A stretch of DNA of 64,000 bases from Qipengyuania psychrotolerans (GCF_019711355.1 NZ_CP081297.1:1302001-1366000); one strand, 5' to 3'; positions 27,315 through 37,307 are shown, numbered from the stretch's first letter. Translations and numbers: made by a program. The notes: generated from the letters alone by a model not told the origin.

Positions 27315-29974
27315 CGAAGGCTCGCCTGAGCCGCCGCAAGGCGCGCAATAGGCACACGATAGGGCGACGCGCTGACGTAATCGAGGCCGGTCTTTTCACA
27401 GAAGGCAATGCTGGCCGGATCGCCGCCATGCTCACCGCAAATGCCGAGCTTGATGTCAGGACGAGTGGCCCTGCCCCGCTCTGCAGCGAGACTGACAAGC
27501 TGACCGACGCCGTCGACATCGAGGCTCACGAACGGGTCGCGCGCGAAGATGCCCTTGTCGACATATGTCGTCAGGAAGCGTGCCGCATCATCGCGGCTCA
27601 CACCCAGCGTCGTTTGCGTCAGGTCATTCGTCCCGAAGCTGAAGAATTCTCCGACTTCCGCGATCTCTCCGGCCATCAACGCAGCACGGGGAAGTTCGAT
27701 CATGGTGCCGACAAGGTATTCGACAGAGCAACCGGCTTCCTCGAAAACCGATTGTGCAGCGCGGTCCACGACCTCCTTGATGAGTTCGAGTTCCCGCCGC
27801 GTGGCAACCAACGGGATCATCACTTCAGGAACCGGAGCTTCCCCGGAAGCCTTGGCGACCTGGCAAGCAGCTTCGAAGATCGCGCGGGCCTGCACCTCGT
27901 AAATCTCGGGATAGGTAATGCCCAGGCGGCAACCGCGATGGCCCAGCATCGGATTGAATTCGTGAAGTTCGCCAGCTCTGCGGCGGAGTTGATCGACCGA
28001 GAAGCCTGTCGCGTTCGCCAATTCTTCGAACTCGGCATCACCGTGTGGCAGGAATTCGTGCAGCGGGGGGTCAAGCAGGCGGATGGTGCATGGCAACCCG
28101 ACCATGACCTCGAAGATCTTCACGAAATCGCTGCGCTGTTCGGGCAGGAGCTGGTCGAGCGCGGCGCGGCGGCCCTGCTCGTCATCGGCAAGGATCATCT
28201 GGCGGACCAGGCTGATACGGCTCGCATCGAAGAACATGTGTTCCGTCCGGCAAAGGCCGATGCCTTCAGCACCGAATTGCCGCGCCATTCGGCAATCGTT
28301 CTCGGTTTCGGCGTTCGTGCGAACCCGCATCCGGCGGTGCTTGTCGGCCCATTCCATGAGAACGCCGAAGTCGCCATCGAGCTCGGGTTCGATCGTCGCG
28401 ACTTCTCCGGCCATGACCTGCCCGTTGGCACCGTCGATGGTGATCGTGTCGCCTTCCTTGAGTTCGCGGTCGCCAATGGTCAGCGTGCGCCCTTCCCGTG
28501 CGATCGAAACCTGCGATGCGCCGGAAACGCACGGGCGGCCCATGCCGCGAGCAACAACCGCAGCGTGGCTGGTCATCCCGCCGCGCGCGGTCAGGATGCC
28601 GGTCGCAGCGTGCATGCCGTGAATGTCCTCGGGGCTGGTTTCCACCCGCACCAGGATCACTTTCTCGCCGCGGTTCGACCATAGTTCTGCGGTGTCCGCA
28701 TCGAGCACGATCTTGCCGCTCGCCGCACCGGGGGATGCTGGCAGGCCGGTTGTCAGCACATCGCGCGGAGCATCCGGATCGAGCGTGGGATGCAGGAGTT
28801 GGTCGAGCGCCATCGGATCGACCCGCAGGATCGCGGTTTTCTCGTCGATCAGACCCTCGCCAACCATGTCGACAGCCAGCTTAAGCGCCGCCTTCGCCGT
28901 ACGCTTGCCGTTGCGGGTCTGGAGCAGCCACAGCTTGCCTTGCTGCACCGTAAATTCGATGTCCTGCATGTCGGTGTAATGCCGTTCGAGCAGGTCGAAG
29001 AGATGCGCCAGCTCGGCATAGGCTTCCGGCATCGCCTCTTCCATGCTGAGCGGTTTGGCACCGGCATTCTCGCGGGCGGCCCTGGTCAGGTATTGCGGAG
29101 TACGGATGCCCGCGACCACGTCTTCGCCCTGGGCATTGACGAGCCATTCGCCGTAATAGGCCTTCTCGCCGGTCGACGGATCTCGGGTGAAAGCCACGCC
29201 CGTTGCGCTGGTGTCGCCCATGTTGCCGAACACCATCGCCTGCACATTGACCGCGGTGCCCATGTCATGGGGAATGTTGTTGAGGCGACGATAGACCTTG
29301 GCGCGTTCGCTGTCCCAGCTATCGAACACGGCGCGGATTGCACCCCAAAGCTGTTCGGTCGGGTCCTGCGGGAACGGCGCGTCGTGTTCGTCCGATACGA
29401 TCTGCTTGTATTCGGCAACCAGCGTCTTCCAGTCGTCTGCCGAAAGCTCGGTATCGGCGTAGAAGCCGTTGTCTTCCTTCGTGATCTCGAGCGCTTCTTC
29501 GAACAGCCCGTGATCAATCCCCAGCACCACGTCCGAATACATCTGGATGAACCGGCGATAGCTATCCCAGGCAAAGCGTTCATCGCCCGAAGCCTGCGCC
29601 AGGCCTTCAACGGTCGCGTCGTTCAGGCCAAGGTTGAGCACTGTGTCCATCATGCCGGGCATGGAGATCGCCGCACCCGAGCGCACCGACACCAGCAGCG
29701 GATCGGCGGCATCGCCGAAGCCCTTGCCTACCGTCCGTTCGACGTGGGTCAGGGCCTGTTCGATTTCCTTGCGCAGGGCAGGCGCGAATTCGCCGCCGTG
29801 TTCGAGGTATTTGAGGCATTCCTCGGTGGCGATGGTGAAGCCGGGAGGGACCGGCAAGCCAATGCTCGCCATTTCCGCCAGATTGGCACCCTTGCCGCCG
29901 GTGACGGTCTTGTCCTTCTGCCGGGCATTCGTATGCGGAGCGTCGCCGCCGAAGGTGAAGACCGTATCGTTCAT
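27311..29974 (-). CDS. ppdK: Pyruvate, phosphate dikinase
   Basis: The 887-residue enzyme interconverts pyruvate, ATP and Pi with phosphoenolpyruvate, AMP and PPi. It has the N-terminal ATP-grasp domain (TGGKGANLAEM), the central phosphohistidine domain with GGMTSHAAVVARG (catalytic His near residue 460) and the C-terminal TIM barrel with EHMFF and GTNDLTQTTLG, plus the active-site cysteine in KLGICGEHGGD. It closes the run glyQ-glyS-ppdK, as in many sphingomonads, and its stop overlaps that of the convergent methyltransferase gene. Confidence 0.96.
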   Translation of the reverse strand: MNDTVFTFGGDAPHTNARQKDKTVTGGKGANLAEMASIGLPVPPGFTIATEECLKYLEHGGEFAPALRKEIEQALTHVERTVGKGFGDAADPLLVSVRSGAAISMPGMMDTVLNLGLNDATVEGLAQASGDERFAWDSYRRFIQMYSDVVLGIDHGLFEEALEITKEDNGFYADTELSADDWKTLVAEYKQIVSDEHDAPFPQDPTEQLWGAIRAVFDSWDSERAKVYRRLNNIPHDMGTAVNVQAMVFGNMGDTSATGVAFTRDPSTGEKAYYGEWLVNAQGEDVVAGIRTPQYLTRAARENAGAKPLSMEEAMPEAYAELAHLFDLLERHYTDMQDIEFTVQQGKLWLLQTRNGKRTAKAALKLAVDMVGEGLIDEKTAILRVDPMALDQLLHPTLDPDAPRDVLTTGLPASPGAASGKIVLDADTAELWSNRGEKVILVRVETSPEDIHGMHAATGILTARGGMTSHAAVVARGMGRPCVSGASQVSIAREGRTLTIGDRELKEGDTITIDGANGQVMAGEVATIEPELDGDFGVLMEWADKHRRMRVRTNAETENDCRMARQFGAEGIGLCRTEHMFFDASRISLVRQMILADDEQGRRAALDQLLPEQRSDFVKIFEVMVGLPCTIRLLDPPLHEFLPHGDAEFEELANATGFSVDQLRRRAGELHEFNPMLGHRGCRLGITYPEIYEVQARAIFEAACQVAKASGEAPVPEVMIPLVATRRELELIKEVVDRAAQSVFEEAGCSVEYLVGTMIELPRAALMAGEIAEVGEFFSFGTNDLTQTTLGVSRDDAARFLTTYVDKGIFARDPFVSLDVDGVGQLVSLAAERGRATRPDIKLGICGEHGGDPASIAFCEKTGLDYVSASPYRVPIARLAAAQASLR

Positions 29975-30033
29975 GCTTATCCCTGATTGTCTGAACCGTG
30001 GAACACTTGGAACACGGTCCTGCTCTTCAAATC

Positions 30034-32193
30034 CTATCCCTCGATGCGAGAGAAGTCGGCCACTTTGTGCACCGCAGCACGGAAGCGTGCAAGCAGGTCG
30101 AGGCGATGTGCCCGCTTGTTTTCTTCTTCCGCGTTTACCGTCACTTCGTCAAAGAACCGGTCGATCGGCCCGCGCAAAGCGGCAAGCGCCGCCATTGCCC
30201 CGGCAAAGTCTTCCGTTCCAATGGCCTTCGCCGCCGCAGGTTCCGAAGTCGCGAGTGCGTCCATCAGCGCCTTTTCAGCAGGCTCAGGTGCGTAGGAAAG
30301 CTCTTTCGCATGGCGCTCGGCCATCTTGGCATCGATCACCGCCTTCATGTCGGGATCGTCGACCAGCGCCAGCGGATCTTCTTCGCCGGTGCGCGCGATT
30401 TCGCCTTCCGCGCCGTGCCAGTCTTCCTTCTTGAGGATGTTTGCCGCGCGCTTGTAGCCGGCGAGGAGGTTTGCGCCGTCTTCGGTTCCAAGGAAAGCCG
30501 CAAGCGCCCTCGCCCGTGCCTCGACGCGGTCGATCCGCTGGTCGGGACGCCCCTGCCAGCTGCGCGAGGCCTGGACATAGTCGTGGCGCACACCCTCGTC
30601 GCGCAATTGCACGGCGAGACGGTCGAGCAGGAAGTCGGCCAGCTTTTCCGCCAGCTTTGGCATCGGCTTGCTCGCCCAGGCGTGGACCACCTCGTCGAGA
30701 GAAAGCCTGAGGTCGTTGGCCTGCACCAAACGCAGATAACCGAGTGCCGCGCGGCGCAGGGCGAATGGATCCTTCGAACCGGTGGGCAGGATGTCGATCT
30801 TGAAGAAGCTGAGCAGATTGTCGAGCTTGTCGGCGAGGCTGACCGCGACGGTGGTCGGTGCAGTGGGAACTTCGTCGCTCGCACCGACGGGCTTGTAGTG
30901 ATCGCGGATCGCTTCGGCGACTTCTACCGGCAAGCCTTCGGCCTTCGCGTAGTAGCCGCCCATCAGGCCCTGCAACTCGGGAAATTCGCCGACCATTTCA
31001 GTGACGAGATCGGCCTTGCTGAGTTCGGCTGCCTGCCGCGCCAGTTTGTGATCACCGTTCGGAGCCTTGGCATCGAAGACTAGCCCGTCAGCCAGCTTGG
31101 CCACACGTTCGACCTTGTCAGCGACGGTGCCAAGTTTCTCATGGAAGGTGATGCGCTCCAGCCCCCTGGCGTGCTGGGCCAGCGTCTTCTTGCGGTCGAC
31201 CTCCCAGAAGAAGCGCGCGTCGGACAGGCGCGCGGCGAGGACTTTGCGGTTACCGTCGACCACGCGCGCGCCGCCGTCATCCGCCTCGATATTGGCGGTG
31301 CAGATGAAGGCGTTGGCGAGATTGCCAGCATCATCTTCGCACACGAAATACTTCTGGTTCACACGCGCGGTCAGCTGGATCGTCTCTGGTGGGACTTCGA
31401 GGAAATCTTCCTCGAACCGACCGAGCAGCGGGACGGGCCATTCGGTGAGGCCGGCGTTCTCTATCACGAGGCCTTCGTCCTCGACCAGCTTGAGGCCAGC
31501 TTCGGACGCAACCTTCGCAGCGCCAGCGCGAATGATGTCCTGGCGTTCGGCATGATCCACGATGACATGGCCAGCGCGCAGCTTCATCGCGTAATCATTG
31601 GCATTGCCGATGGTTATATCGCCCGAATGATGAAACCGGTGGCCCAACGTGACCGCGCCGGAGGTAACGCCGTGCGCCTCGCACTCGACAATCTCGTCGC
31701 CAAGCAGCGCAACGATGCCCGACAGCGGGCGAACCCAGCGCAGGCTTTCCGTGCTGATCGAAGCATCGCCCCAGCGCATCGACTTTGGCCAGCTGAAGTC
31801 TCGGATGATCGAGAGGATTGCTTCGGCCAGCAGGTCCTTCACCGCCCTGCCCGGCTTTTCGATCACGGCGAAGTAGGTGTTGCGACCTTTCACGTCGCGC
31901 ACTTCAAGCTGTTCACGGGTAACGCCGTTCTTGCGGCAGAACCCTTCGACCGCCTGATCGGGCGCACCCTCAGGCGGGCCCTTGGCTTCTTCGCTTACGG
32001 CCTTGGTGGCTTCAGGAAGATCGCGGGCAATCAGCGCAAGACGGCGCGGCGTCGACCATACGGTGATGTCGCCAACCGATACTCCCGCCCCGTCCATCTC
32101 GCGGCGGAACAGCTTATCGAGTTCGGCGCGCGCACCTGCCTGCATCCGGGCGGGGATTTCTTCGCTGCGCAGTTCGAGGAGAAAGTCGCTCAT
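30034..32193 (-). CDS. glyS: Glycyl-tRNA synthetase beta subunit
   Basis: The 719-residue subunit binds tRNA-Gly and works with GlyQ in the alpha2beta2 glycyl-tRNA synthetase. The start [17 protein letters not shown], the GELTRGHRFH-like segment and the C-terminal DALR-type anticodon domain (ending [19 protein letters not shown]) are conserved. The ATG at 32193 overlaps the glyQ stop (ATGA), which decides it over an in-frame ATG three codons upstream. Translation coupling fits the required 1:1 stoichiometry. Confidence 0.95.
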   Translation of the reverse strand: MSDFLLELRSEEIPARMQAGARAELDKLFRREMDGAGVSVGDITVWSTPRRLALIARDLPEATKAVSEEAKGPPEGAPDQAVEGFCRKNGVTREQLEVRDVKGRNTYFAVIEKPGRAVKDLLAEAILSIIRDFSWPKSMRWGDASISTESLRWVRPLSGIVALLGDEIVECEAHGVTSGAVTLGHRFHHSGDITIGNANDYAMKLRAGHVIVDHAERQDIIRAGAAKVASEAGLKLVEDEGLVIENAGLTEWPVPLLGRFEEDFLEVPPETIQLTARVNQKYFVCEDDAGNLANAFICTANIEADDGGARVVDGNRKVLAARLSDARFFWEVDRKKTLAQHARGLERITFHEKLGTVADKVERVAKLADGLVFDAKAPNGDHKLARQAAELSKADLVTEMVGEFPELQGLMGGYYAKAEGLPVEVAEAIRDHYKPVGASDEVPTAPTTVAVSLADKLDNLLSFFKIDILPTGSKDPFALRRAALGYLRLVQANDLRLSLDEVVHAWASKPMPKLAEKLADFLLDRLAVQLRDEGVRHDYVQASRSWQGRPDQRIDRVEARARALAAFLGTEDGANLLAGYKRAANILKKEDWHGAEGEIARTGEEDPLALVDDPDMKAVIDAKMAERHAKELSYAPEPAEKALMDALATSEPAAAKAIGTEDFAGAMAALAALRGPIDRFFDEVTVNAEEENKRAHRLDLLARFRAAVHKVADFSRIEG

Positions 32194-33089
32194 GCGCTCC
32201 ACTCCGGATACTTCTCGGCCCAGACAGGCGCTTCCTTTTCCATATGCGCTTCACAGCTTCCGCGCGCGAGGTCGCGGACCCGGCCCATGTAACTGGCGCG
32301 TTCCTGCACGCTGATCACGCCACGCGCCTGCAGCAGGTTGAAGATGTGGCTGGCCTCGACTGCCTGCTCGTAAGCGGCGATGGGCACATTTGCGGCCAGC
32401 GCGTTCTTGCACTCGGCCTCGGCCTTGTTGAACAGGTCGAAAAGAGCGTCGGTATCAGCGACCTCGAAATTCCATTTCGACATCTGCTTTTCGTTCTCGA
32501 GGAATACGTCGCCGTAAGAAACGCCGCGGCCATTGAAATCGAGGTCGTACACATTGTCGACGCCCTGGATATACATGGCGAGGCGTTCGAGGCCGTAGGT
32601 CAGTTCGCCCGCGACCGGCTTGCAATCGAAGCCGCCCATCTGCTGGAAATAGGTGAACTGGGTGACTTCCATCCCGTCGCACCAGACTTCCCAGCCAAGT
32701 CCCCAAGCGCCAAGCGTCGGACTTTCCCAGTCATCTTCCACGAAACGGATATCGTGCTTCAGCGGATCGATGCCGATCACGCGCAGGCTTTCAAGATACA
32801 GATCCTGAATGTCGGCGGGGCTCGGCTTAAGGATCACCTGATACTGGTAATAGTGCTGGAGCCGGTTCGGATTTTCGCCGTAACGGCCGTCGGTCGGGCG
32901 GCGGCAAGGCTGCACGAATGCGGCATTCCACGGCTCAGGCCCGAGTGCGCGAAGCGTGGTGGCCGTGTGAAACGTGCCCGCGCCCATGCGCATATCGTAG
33001 GGCTGCAGGATGAGGCACCCATTCGCGCTCCAGAAATCGTGTAGCGCGAGGATCATGTCCTGGAAGGAGTTTTTGGGATTACGGTCCAT
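32190..33089 (-). CDS. glyQ: Glycyl-tRNA synthetase alpha subunit
   Basis: The 299-residue catalytic subunit of the bacterial heterotetrameric glycyl-tRNA synthetase shows the class II signature motifs: [20 protein letters not shown] (motif 2 region), the [18 protein letters not shown] loop and the [12 protein letters not shown] motif 3. It is the first gene of glyQ-glyS-ppdK. Its start (33089) faces the urcA promoter region, so the 192-bp gap is shared by two divergent units. Confidence 0.96.
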   Translation of the reverse strand: MDRNPKNSFQDMILALHDFWSANGCLILQPYDMRMGAGTFHTATTLRALGPEPWNAAFVQPCRRPTDGRYGENPNRLQHYYQYQVILKPSPADIQDLYLESLRVIGIDPLKHDIRFVEDDWESPTLGAWGLGWEVWCDGMEVTQFTYFQQMGGFDCKPVAGELTYGLERLAMYIQGVDNVYDLDFNGRGVSYGDVFLENEKQMSKWNFEVADTDALFDLFNKAEAECKNALAANVPIAAYEQAVEASHIFNLLQARGVISVQERASYMGRVRDLARGSCEAHMEKEAPVWAEKYPEWSA

Positions 33090-33151
33090 GCGCGGCGCAA
33101 TGGCTTAAGCGCGAAAACGGGTCAATGGCGCAGTGATCCAGAGACCTAAAA

Positions 33152-33229
33152 GACAGGTAGTGCCGACAGGATGTCAGGTAGTGTTGACATTGTCAGCGAA
33201 TCGAGACATATAGTCAGGACAACCTGACA
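33152..33229. promoter_or_regulatory. Four phased inverted repeats at the urcA promoter
   Basis: Four 17-bp imperfect inverted repeats of the form GTCAG(g)-N-(c)TGACA start at 33152, 33173, 33192 and 33213. Spacings are 21, 19 and 21 bp, about two helical turns. The last copy contains a perfect GTCAGG/CCTGAC palindrome (33213-33218 with 33223-33228). A -35 TTGACA (33184-33189) falls in copy 2 and a -10 TATAGT (33209-33214) at copies 3-4, so a bound repressor would block the promoter. Confidence 0.6.
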
Positions 33230-33281
33230 TAACGGAAGGTTGACCTAACCATTGGACCCTACATCCAACTGGAGACCTGAC

Positions 33282-33599
33282 ATGAAAAAGACCATTCTCA
33301 TCGCCGCCGCATTCCTTGCAGTTCCCTCGATGGCTGCTGCCCAGGACGCACCGTCGGCGACCGTCACGACTGCCGATCTCGACCTGTCGACCAAGGCCGG
33401 TCAGGACAAGCTCGACAAGCGCGTCGACCAGGCAATCCGCCGGATGTGCCGCGTCGACGGTTTCGATGCCGCCATGTTGCGCCAGCAGGCCGATTGCCGC
33501 CTCGCCGCCAAGGCCAATGCTGCCCCGAAGGTCGCCTTTGCAATCGAAACGGCACGCACTGGATATTTCGCAGCCATCGCACTTGATGCCCAAGGCTGA
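33282..33599 (+). CDS. UrcA family exported protein
   Basis: The 105-residue protein has a signal peptide (about 1-21, ending AAAQDAPS) and the short UrcA domain: a DLDLST strand, RVDQAIRRMCRV and the second cysteine in QADCRLAA, which probably form a disulfide. UrcA proteins are small secreted or periplasmic proteins of unknown function, frequent in Sphingomonadales and Caulobacterales. The ATG at 33282 follows a GGAGA site, and is preferred over an upstream in-frame ATG at 33252 that lacks signal-peptide character. Its promoter carries the repeat array. Confidence 0.86.
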   Translation: MKKTILIAAAFLAVPSMAAAQDAPSATVTTADLDLSTKAGQDKLDKRVDQAIRRMCRVDGFDAAMLRQQADCRLAAKANAAPKVAFAIETARTGYFAAIALDAQG

Positions 33600-33674
33600 A
33601 CCGGTTTCGCCGGGGTGTCACGCGACAACGGCGCCCCGGCGGATCTTTCTGCTACCTGATAGGATTTGCCGAGT

Positions 33675-34100
33675 ATGCCTGCCAAACCTCTGATACACCG
33701 CGATAAATCCGTGCGGTGGCACAATGTTGCAACAATCCTTGCCTTCGTTTCGCTCACCGCGTTCATGCTATTTGCCGGCGGTGTTATCGAGACCAATGGA
33801 GGGTTCAGCCTATTCGCCCTGCTTTCGCTGGCGCTTTCGTTGATCGTCATGTTCGCGACCCGCAATGCCGATGAATATGTGTCTTCGATCTGGCGGGCCG
33901 GCACCAGCGTCGCCTTCGTGGTCACGGTCAGCTTCATGTTGTTCGCACCAGCCCTGGAAGGCTTCGTGGACGGTTTCACAGAGGCGATCTGGGAGCGTGA
34001 GACTGCGCAGGACATCCTGATCGGCGAATGGCTCCCGCCAATCGCCCTAGCCTCCTTTTTCACTGCCAACGCGTGGGTCCGCCTGCGCGGCTCGGTCTGA
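33675..34100 (+). CDS. Membrane protein of unknown family
   Basis: The 141-residue protein has about four predicted membrane segments (about 20-40, 45-62, 75-95, 117-135) separated by short loops; the family is not recognised. It begins a string of small membrane-protein genes surrounding an XRE regulator (34631). I chose the ATG at 33675 over an in-frame TTG at 33666. The protein size and the spacing of helices recall the next two membrane proteins, so these may be diverged paralogues. Confidence 0.72.
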   Translation: MPAKPLIHRDKSVRWHNVATILAFVSLTAFMLFAGGVIETNGGFSLFALLSLALSLIVMFATRNADEYVSSIWRAGTSVAFVVTVSFMLFAPALEGFVDGFTEAIWERETAQDILIGEWLPPIALASFFTANAWVRLRGSV

Positions 34101-34121
34101 GTAAATGAACTGGATTACCGA

Positions 34122-34634
34122 ATGAAAGCAGCAACTTCCCCGGTTCCGCCAACCAAACCATACAAACAATTCAAGTACCGCTTCTATTTCTGGCTGATGG
34201 ATGCAGCCACCGTAGCGATACTTGCCGGGCTTGCCACGCTCGTCTGGCCGCTGCCCGGAGATATCGACGGATACTCCCCCCTATGGGTCCAAATCGTAAT
34301 GTGGCCTCTCGCCTTTATGGCGGGTGTCGTCCCCGTGTTCCTGATCACAGCCAGTTTCATGAGAGACGACTATGCCGATGGCATCTGGCGCCGCACGATG
34401 ATGGTGATTGGCGTGCTGGCAGCAGTGGTGCCACTGGTCTTGAACACCGCTTACCGCATTACAGCCACTCTCTATACTCCGGACGGAGGCATCATCCACC
34501 GCGCCTATTACCAATTCTATTACTTCATCGAACAGGATCTCAATGCCCGTGCTGGGATGGTAGGAGCCTGGCTCGCCTTCATTATGGCCTTCGTGATCGT
34601 CTTCCAAATCCTGCGCTGGAAGGACAGCCGGTGA
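34122..34634 (+). CDS. Membrane protein linked to an XRE regulator
   Basis: The 170-residue protein has about four membrane segments (around 25-45, 58-78, 92-112, 145-163) and short charged loops, and no recognisable enzymatic motif. Its stop overlaps the GTG start of the XRE regulator (GTGA), so the two are probably translated together. Pairs of a small Xre repressor with a DUF2178/DUF2975-like membrane protein are common in bacteria, with unknown function. The family assignment here is tentative. Confidence 0.75.
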   Translation: MKAATSPVPPTKPYKQFKYRFYFWLMDAATVAILAGLATLVWPLPGDIDGYSPLWVQIVMWPLAFMAGVVPVFLITASFMRDDYADGIWRRTMMVIGVLAAVVPLVLNTAYRITATLYTPDGGIIHRAYYQFYYFIEQDLNARAGMVGAWLAFIMAFVIVFQILRWKDSR

Positions 34635-34825
34635 AGAACCGCCTCAAAGTCCTGCGTGCCGAGCGCGACTGGAGCCAGGCCGAACTGGCCATGCAGCTCG
34701 ACGTGTCGCGGCAAGCGGTCAACGCCATCGAAACGGGGAAGCATGATCCCTCCCTTCCGCTCGCCTTTCGCATTTCGCGGCTGTTCGAAATGCCTATCGA
34801 GGAAATTTTCCATGACGAAGCTTGA
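34631..34825 (+). CDS. Small XRE-type helix-turn-helix regulator
   Basis: This 64-residue protein consists of one Cro/C1-type helix-turn-helix: VKNRLKVLRAERDWSQAEL, then the recognition helix in VSRQAVNAIETGK (residues about 28-40) and the closing ISRLFEMPIEEIF. It is the YozG-like class that regulates neighbouring membrane-protein genes. The start is GTG at 34631, in a GTGA overlap with the previous gene. Its stop overlaps the next gene by 14 bp, so it sits inside an operon that it may regulate. Confidence 0.85.
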   Translation: MKNRLKVLRAERDWSQAELAMQLDVSRQAVNAIETGKHDPSLPLAFRISRLFEMPIEEIFHDEA

Positions 34826-35465
34826 GGTAGATTCCGCCGGCAACGCTGATGGCATCCGAAAATATGCTCGCCTTCTCGCACTCACCGGGCTGTTTTTCGG
34901 GTTCGTGCTTGCGTTGGGCTACATTACCGGGGTGATCGCCGCGATCATCCATAATGGCGGTTTTTCGATGAAGTCGGGACGCAACCTTGGGGGCGCGCTC
35001 ATCGCAGCTGCGCTCTGCGGATACGGTGTCTGGCAGCTGAAACCGGACTTGCGCTTCGACGAACCTATGTCGGCCAAGACAAAAACGGCGAACTGGATGC
35101 TACTTGCCGCGGTGGGATTGGGAGCGATCATCGGGGTAGTGCTTGCCGTTCCAGGTCTGGAGCAAGGCGTAAACTCCACTCTCAGCAACAGCCCCCTACC
35201 CGTGGTCAATGCGCTTTTCGTCGTCACAGCTTACGCGTTACTGCTTCCTCTACTGTCGCTATACTGGCACAAGAATGCGGACGAGTTTGAAAGGGGAGCT
35301 TCGGGCCAAGGCGCTCTTGCGGCAATCTACACCTATGCTTTCATCGCCCCTATCTGGTGGATTCTCGAACGGGCCGATATTGCCCCTAAGCAAGAACCGA
35401 TGATTGTTTATTTGATTGTGATGGGCGTGTGGGGCCTTGTCTGGCAAGTGCGCCGGTCCAATTGA
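34812..35465 (+). CDS. Multi-pass membrane protein downstream of XRE regulator
   Basis: The 217-residue protein has about six membrane segments (around 21-45, 56-70, 90-110, 125-145, 165-185, 195-210); the family is not recognised. The ATG at 34812 lies 14 bp inside the XRE gene. Its size, topology and the AIYTYAFIAPIWWILERA stretch resemble sphingomonad membrane proteins that accompany XRE regulators. A role as partner or target of the regulator is inferred from position. Confidence 0.75.
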   Translation: MTKLEVDSAGNADGIRKYARLLALTGLFFGFVLALGYITGVIAAIIHNGGFSMKSGRNLGGALIAAALCGYGVWQLKPDLRFDEPMSAKTKTANWMLLAAVGLGAIIGVVLAVPGLEQGVNSTLSNSPLPVVNALFVVTAYALLLPLLSLYWHKNADEFERGASGQGALAAIYTYAFIAPIWWILERADIAPKQEPMIVYLIVMGVWGLVWQVRRSN

Positions 35466-35499
35466 ACCTCCGCCCAATATCTGAAATGGCAAAACCTTC

Positions 35500-36417
35500 A
35501 TGAAGCTTCGTAACCGTCTCACTTGTGCCGCCTCAGCTATCGCGCTTCTGGCACTCCCCGCATGTGTGGCCGCAGAGCCGGTTGAAACTGCGGCTGCGCC
35601 CGCCGCAGCTACGCCTGCTGGCCCGGCCATGTGGAAGGTCGCGGACGAAGATACGACGATCTATCTGTTTGGCACCGTACACGCGCTGCCCAACGATCTT
35701 GAATGGCTACGAAGCGACATTTCGGCGGCGCTTGCCTCCTCCGACACGCTGGTGACCGAAATCCTGCCGGAGGAAATGAACAGCCCATCCAGCCAGATGA
35801 TGATCGCTTCCAAGGCGATGTTGCCGCCGGATCAGTCCTTGCGCGCAATGTTGTCGGAAGAAGACCGGAGCGCATACGAGGCCGCGCTTGGCCTGCTTGG
35901 GATGCCCCCGGGCACGTTCGACCGTTTCGAACCTTGGTTTGCCGGGGTAACATTGGCAGTCCTCCCCCTGATGAAGGAGGGCTACAATCCGGAAAGCGGG
36001 GTCGAGAAGATCATCGACACCCAGGCCGGATCCGAAAAACCCCGCGCAGCGCTTGAAACTCTCGATCAGCAGATGTCGCTGTTCGATGATCTGCCTCAAG
36101 AAGCGCAGGTGGAATTCCTGATGTCGTCTGCTCGCGATCCGCTGGCTATCGTCAACCTGATGGACCAGATGGTGGCAGAATGGATGGACGGCGATGCCGA
36201 TGCTCTCGCCGCCTTGATGAATAACGGCCTAACCAACCCCGCATTGGCGGCGGCACTCCTATATGATCGCAACGCCAGATGGGCCGAGTGGATCGATAGC
36301 CGGATGGACGAACCCGGCGCGGTCTTCATTGCAGTGGGTGCTGGCCATCTTGCCGGTGAAAAGAGCGTGCAGGATTATCTCGAAGACCGCGGCATTACGG
36401 TAAGCAGGGTCCGGTGA
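35500..36417 (+). CDS. TraB/GumN family protein
   Basis: The 305-residue exported protein starts with a signal peptide and a lipobox-like LPAC (C23), followed by a Pro/Ala-rich linker. The TraB/GumN core contains the GTVHALP motif (about 51-57) and the C-terminal VGAGHLAGEKSV segment, which hold the metal-binding His and Glu residues predicted for this Tiki-like metalloprotease family. The activity of bacterial members is unproven. It is translationally coupled to a paralogue by a GTGA overlap. Confidence 0.85.
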   Translation: MKLRNRLTCAASAIALLALPACVAAEPVETAAAPAAATPAGPAMWKVADEDTTIYLFGTVHALPNDLEWLRSDISAALASSDTLVTEILPEEMNSPSSQMMIASKAMLPPDQSLRAMLSEEDRSAYEAALGLLGMPPGTFDRFEPWFAGVTLAVLPLMKEGYNPESGVEKIIDTQAGSEKPRAALETLDQQMSLFDDLPQEAQVEFLMSSARDPLAIVNLMDQMVAEWMDGDADALAALMNNGLTNPALAAALLYDRNARWAEWIDSRMDEPGAVFIAVGAGHLAGEKSVQDYLEDRGITVSRVR

Positions 36418-37298
36418 GAACGAGAGCCTTTGCCGCGAGCCTTGCGGCGCTCGCGCTGATGTCCTGCCAGGCAGACCAAGCTGTGCCGGATGAACAAGCT
36501 AGCTATCCTGCGCTATGGGAAATTGCTGACGAAACGGGAGCCGCGGAAGGCTGGCTGTTCGGGACCCTTCATGCCCTCCCTCCGGAACTTGAATGGCGCT
36601 CTGCCGAGTTCGACCGCGTCGCCGCAATGGCACCGCTGCTGGTGGTGGAAGTATCGGGACTGGATGATCGCCGCACGCTGGAATCGCTGTTCCGGACAAT
36701 GGCGTATGACGCCGCTCCCGCGATACCGATCGCAGAAAGGCTGAACGCTTCCCAGCGCCAGAGACTCTCAGCGGTCCTCGGGGACGCCGGGTTGGATGCG
36801 CGATCGCTCGATCCGATGGAAAGCTGGGCTGCCGCCCTCGCCATCGCCGAACTGGGGCGCACCAATTCCTCTGACCACGGTGCTGACCGCATACTTCTTG
36901 AGGAGTTTGCAGGGCGCGAGATTTTCGAGCTCGAAGGCGCCGAGCCGCAGCTGTCTATTTTCAACGACCTTCCTGAAGCGGAACAACGCGATCTCCTGGT
37001 CGCGGTTGTCGAAGAGGTCGCAAAACCCGAATCTAAGCGCACGAATCTGGCTGCAATTTGGTCGAGCGGCGACTTGGACGAGCTGCAGGAAATTACCCGT
37101 CAGGGAATGCTCGCCGACCCTGAATTGCGCGACGCTTTGCTGGTCAGGCGGAACAAGGCATGGGCCGCGCAGATAGAGAACCTGCTGTCGGCTTCACCCA
37201 AGCCACTCATAGCCGTCGGGGCTGGCCATCTTCTGGGCGAGGACGGCGTCCCTGCACTGCTGGAAGCAAGAGGCTACACGGTCCGGCGCATCCAATAG
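36414..37298 (+). CDS. Second TraB/GumN family lipoprotein
   Basis: The 294-residue paralogue of the preceding gene has a lipobox LMSC (lipidated Cys near residue 19), GTLHALP and the closing VGAGHLLGEDGV. The two share the same domain order but differ substantially along their length, so the duplication is old. The start is GTG at 36414, within a GTGA overlap with the upstream stop. The pair probably acts in the periplasm; whether as a heterodimer is unknown. Confidence 0.84.
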   Translation: MRTRAFAASLAALALMSCQADQAVPDEQASYPALWEIADETGAAEGWLFGTLHALPPELEWRSAEFDRVAAMAPLLVVEVSGLDDRRTLESLFRTMAYDAAPAIPIAERLNASQRQRLSAVLGDAGLDARSLDPMESWAAALAIAELGRTNSSDHGADRILLEEFAGREIFELEGAEPQLSIFNDLPEAEQRDLLVAVVEEVAKPESKRTNLAAIWSSGDLDELQEITRQGMLADPELRDALLVRRNKAWAAQIENLLSASPKPLIAVGAGHLLGEDGVPALLEARGYTVRRIQ

Positions 37299-37307
37299 GC
37301 TTGACGC

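Noticed and set aside
27428..29986. Long plus-strand ORFs opposite ppdK.
   Set aside because: Antisense shadows of the PPDK gene with no domain features.
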